Shown piece after piece: positions 60,911 through 64,000 of a stretch of DNA of 64,000 nucleotides. Within the stretch, counting starts at the first letter, position 1. The number at the start of each line of letters is the position of its first letter. The stretch lies in assembly GCA_014155875.1 (NCBI GenBank), contig JACEFZ010017880.1, forward strand, positions 35,633 to 99,632, written 5' to 3'. Below the pieces are notes generated by a model. It was not told the DNA's origin. It searched no databases and saw nothing but the letters and a program-made list of their open reading frames with translations. This DNA is from Cepaea nemoralis. Lineage: Eukaryota; Mollusca; Gastropoda; Stylommatophora; Helicidae. The translations under genes were made by a program, and so were the position numbers.

Positions 60911-62885
60911 AAATAAAAAAAAATGTTAGCCAAATTATTAAAAAGTTGGCCAAATATAGAAATATTCGACCAGACGTATAAAGTATAGTAAAAATGTTAG
61001 CAAACTTAAAAATCGGGTCAAATAAGAAATATCTCAACCCCGCGTATAAGAAATAGGAAAAAGGGTAGTCAAACTAATTAAAAAGTTGGCCAAATACAGA
61101 AAAATCTCGACCAACTTATAAAATGTGGAAAAATTGTTAACCCAAATGACAAAAATGTTTGCCAAAAAAAAAAACTCTCGGCCCTTATAAAATTTTGGGA
61201 AAATTGTTACTAAAATGACAAAAAAAGTTTGGTCAAAATAAAAAACGGCTCGACTAACATTGAAAAAATAGGAAAAAATTTTAACCAAATTAATTTTAAA
61301 AAAGGGGACCAAAATGGAAATATCTCGACCAAACTTATGAAAATAGGAAAATTTTTTCGTCAAATGTGACAAATTTGGGCAAGTAGGAAATCATGTTAGC
61401 CAAATAGAAAAATATCGATCAAACTTATAGATGTCTCGTCCCAAACTTATAAAATTATGAACATTTGTTACCAAAGGTGAAAAAAATTGACCAAGTAAAG
61501 AAATATCTCATCCGAATTTATAACAAATAAGAAAACATGCTAGAAAATCAAGAAATATGTCGACTGAAGTTATACAATACAACGATGGCAAACTTATAAA
61601 AATGTCGACCTTTTTAAAAAATGTATTACCCAAATTAGGAAAAAAAATTTTACCAAGTTTTCAAAACCTCGACCAAACTTACAAAAAATAGGAAAAAATT
61701 TCGACTAAAGTAGGAACATTTGTTAGCCAAAGATGAAAATATTGGTCAAGTAAAGAAATATCGCATCCAAAATTTTAAATTGTAGGAAAATTTATTAACC
61801 AAATGTGAAAAATATTGTCCAAGTAAAGACATGTTTCAACTAATCTTATAAATATTCGTCCAAACTTAAAACATTAGGAAAAAGGTTAACCAAATGGGAA
61901 AAATATTGGCCAAGTGGAGAAATATCTCAACCATACTTATGAAAGGAGGAAAATGGTTAACCTAATGAAAAAAATATCGCCCAAGTGAAGAAAAAAATTA
62001 CACAAAACTTTTAAAACTTAGGAAAATGTGTTAACCTAATAAAAAATATCACCCCAAATGAAGAAAAAAATTACAGAAAACTTTTAAAACTTAGGAAAAT
62101 TGTTAACCTAATGAGAAAAAAATCGACCATTGAAGAAAAAAGTTACCAAAAATTATAAAAATTAGGAAAATTTTTTAACCAAATGGGAAAAATTTGGTAA
62201 GTGGGGAAATATCTCAACCATACTTTTGAAAGGAGGAAAATGTTTAACCTATTGAGAAATATCGCCCAAATGAAAAAAGATATTACCAAAACTTATAAAA
62301 CTTAGGAAAATGTGTTTAAACCCAATAGAAAAAAATCGCCCAAATAAAAAAAAAATTACTAAAACTTATAAAACTTAGGAAAATGTGTTAACCTAAGAAA
62401 AAATAGTGAAAAGTAAGAAAAACATACACCAAAATCTAAAAATAAGAAAATTTGTTTTAAACCAAATGAAAAAAAAATTGGCCAAATGAGAATATCTCAA
62501 CCATACTTATGAAAAGGGGAAAATGTGTTAACCTAATGAGAAAATATCGCCCAATGAAGAAAAAAGTTACACAAAAATTATAAAACTTAGGAAAAAATGT
62601 TTTAACCTAATGAAAAATATCGCCCAATTGAAAAAAAAAAGTTACACAAAACTTATAAAATTTAAAGAAAATGTTTTAAACCCTAAGAAAAAATATTGAC
62701 CAAGAAAAGAAAAACGTCCCACCAAACTTCTGAAAAGTAAAAAAAATTTTTTAAACCAAAAAGGGAAAAAATATGGGCTAAACGAAATATGTTTACCGAA
62801 GTAAGAAAATGTTTTAAACCCAAAATGGGGGAAAAGTTGGTCAAAACATGAAAACATCTCGACCAAACTTATAAATATCCGGAAA
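60900..62885. repeat. A-rich degenerate ~65-75-bp minisatellite
   Basis: About 2 kb of recurring 'ccaaacttataaaa.ttaggaaaa.tgttaaccaaatg.gaaaaatat.g.ccaagt.aagaaatat' units with many indels. The plus strand is A-rich, and units become more homogeneous around 61,950-62,680. Phe/Tyr-rich minus frames are by-products. Confidence 0.85.
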
Positions 62886-63180
62886 ACTTATAAAAATGGG
62901 GAACAAATATTGCTTCTGTAGTTATTTTCAAACTGTCTTAAACTTTTACTAAACAGACATTTCACAAGACATAATCACAACGTCAACACTTTCCCTCTTT
63001 TACATTACCGAAAGTTTCACTTATAAAATCCAGAGTATCCCTAAAAACATTATGCATACTAATCACCCACTCTTCACACTCTTGGTTTTTTTTTTTTTCT
63101 TTTCTAACACAAAGTGTCTCTGTCTTTCATAGATAGCTTCCAAATTTTCTATGTACACCCCTAACAACTCCAAACCTTCG
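62886..63180. other. unassigned sequence
   Basis: T run at 63088-63099; nothing else seen. Confidence 0.4.
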
Positions 63181-63620
63181 TTCACTGAGCTCTATGAAAC
63201 ATTTATAACAAATTTATGGCAAAGCAATCTGGCTCCATCTGGGATAGTTTCAATATCATCTGAGTATTCGTCAGCAAAGATCCACTCCCATGGCTGACAT
63301 CTTCACCTTTCTATACCACAATGTCTGCTACACTAACCTTCCATTGGTCCATCTTTTAATAATAAAAGAGTGTTCTCGAAGTCTAGCTAACATAACATTG
63401 CTTACTTTTTCCACCTCTATCCAATTTGTCATTTCAAGCTGCAATAGCGGCAAGTCTGCAACCAACCCAAAAGTGTCTGTTATGATTTACCTTTCTTAAA
63501 ACCCGTCTGCCTTACTGACCCTTGAATACCCTCTACCACAGCGTCTAACCGACTTTCAACTTTCATACAAAAAAACATTAACATTCTCTTTGATTACAGA
63601 ACAGCTGATTTTTTGCTGAC
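63181..63620 (-). pseudogene. possible highly degraded LINE RT fragment
   Basis: The minus strand gives scraps resembling an RT start (KVESRLDAVVEG, QTGFKKGKS) and later IFADEYSDDIET, but with many stops. Low support; it could be chance. Confidence 0.3.
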
Positions 63621-63815
63621 TAGGCAGATTTTCCAACCTCGTGGAGATAAATCATAGGGCCCCAAAACCCATAGGCGCATTCTAGACAACGAATATGGTC
63701 ATCGACCAGCACCCCTAGGCAGAACTTGAAAAAACAACAGAGCTTGGGTTATTGAGACGAATGAGTTGCATTCCCTTGGGCTACCAAAAGACATCAACAC
63801 AAAAAACTCTTTTTT
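63621..63815. other. unassigned sequence
   Basis: Nothing recognised. Confidence 0.4.
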
Positions 63816-63817
63816 AC

Positions 63818-63863
63818 TAACCCTAACCCTAAGTATCATCAACTAACCCTAACCCAACCCTAA
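63818..63863. repeat. interstitial telomeric repeats (CCCTAA)n
   Basis: Two short blocks of CTAACCCTAACCC separated by AAGTATCATCAA. C-rich strand on plus, as at 1.48 kb and opposite to the array at 57.4 kb. Confidence 0.85.
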
Positions 63864-64000
63864 CTATACAACAAACTCTTTCTTAAGAGACATAGATACA
63901 CACCAGGTTTTTAAATGAAAAATTAAAATTTTTGTGATTACATTTTAATTAAAAATTTAAAAATAATAAAACGCACTTTTTTTGCGCAAGATGTAAGTTT

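Overview
The window is eukaryotic, repeat-dense genomic DNA, most likely from an invertebrate and probably a mollusc (gastropod). There are no bacterial-type operons. It holds several families of APE-type non-LTR retrotransposons (LINEs), tRNA-derived SINEs with A and B boxes and target-site duplications (TSDs), MITE-like palindromes, TTAGGG-type telomeric repeats and very abundant micro- and minisatellites. The mollusc suggestion is a low-to-moderate inference: LINE C-termini of the type LVTTGKIEGKRPRGRPRSKY are, as I recall, common in gastropod assemblies.

Host gene. The one well-supported non-transposon gene is on the minus strand at about 3.6-7.9 kb. A short first coding exon (7489-7434) ends in a perfect GTAAGT donor. 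A long terminal exon (4624-3616) begins after a pyrimidine-rich CAG acceptor, and the two join in frame (phase 2) to give a 354-residue, mostly disordered, basic/serine-rich protein of unknown function. A TATA-like element, a CACGTG E-box and CCAAT boxes lie upstream. Its 2.8 kb intron carries a 42-bp minisatellite and a SINE.

Layout. 0-3.4 kb: microsatellites, a foldback element, degenerate telomeric repeats and a (CTT)/(CTA/CTG) array. 8-16.7 kb: SINE copies, LINE 3' ends and an inverted-repeat element. 16.7-20.1 kb: two adjacent 49-bp-unit minisatellites, one invaded by poly-G. 20.3-31.6 kb: a palindromic element with a SINE inside it, a 2-kb 20-bp minisatellite and a chain of mostly minus-strand LINE fragments. 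One of these is split by a 1.65-kb non-autonomous element. 31.6-32.9 kb: a plus-strand LINE head-to-head with the previous one. 34.9-42.2 kb: large minisatellites, (TTAC)n arrays and an old 33-bp minisatellite broken up by insertions. 44.2-48.0 kb: a full-length RTE-like LINE with a 12-bp TSD, inserted inside a SINE and carrying a 560-bp internal tandem duplication that breaks its ORF. 49.4-52.2 kb: a LINE whose RT domain is replaced by a long GAA array. 52.2-54.4 kb: a ~1-kb segmental duplication. 55-58.7 kb: SINEs, a 43-bp minisatellite and a telomeric array bracketed by hairpins. 58.7-64 kb: AT-rich, strongly degenerate DNA with a long A-rich repeat and a second interstitial telomeric patch.

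How the parts relate. Nested insertions give a relative chronology: SINE in palindrome, SINE in LINE, LINE in SINE, non-autonomous element in LINE. The RTE-like LINE and the 1.65-kb element share the same 5' hairpin and a GAA-type 3' tail, which points to trans-mobilisation. I found no CRISPR array, operon, rRNA or canonical tRNA gene, and nothing that amounts to a new multi-gene system. The novelty lies in the unrecognised two-exon gene and in the retroelement and minisatellite architecture.
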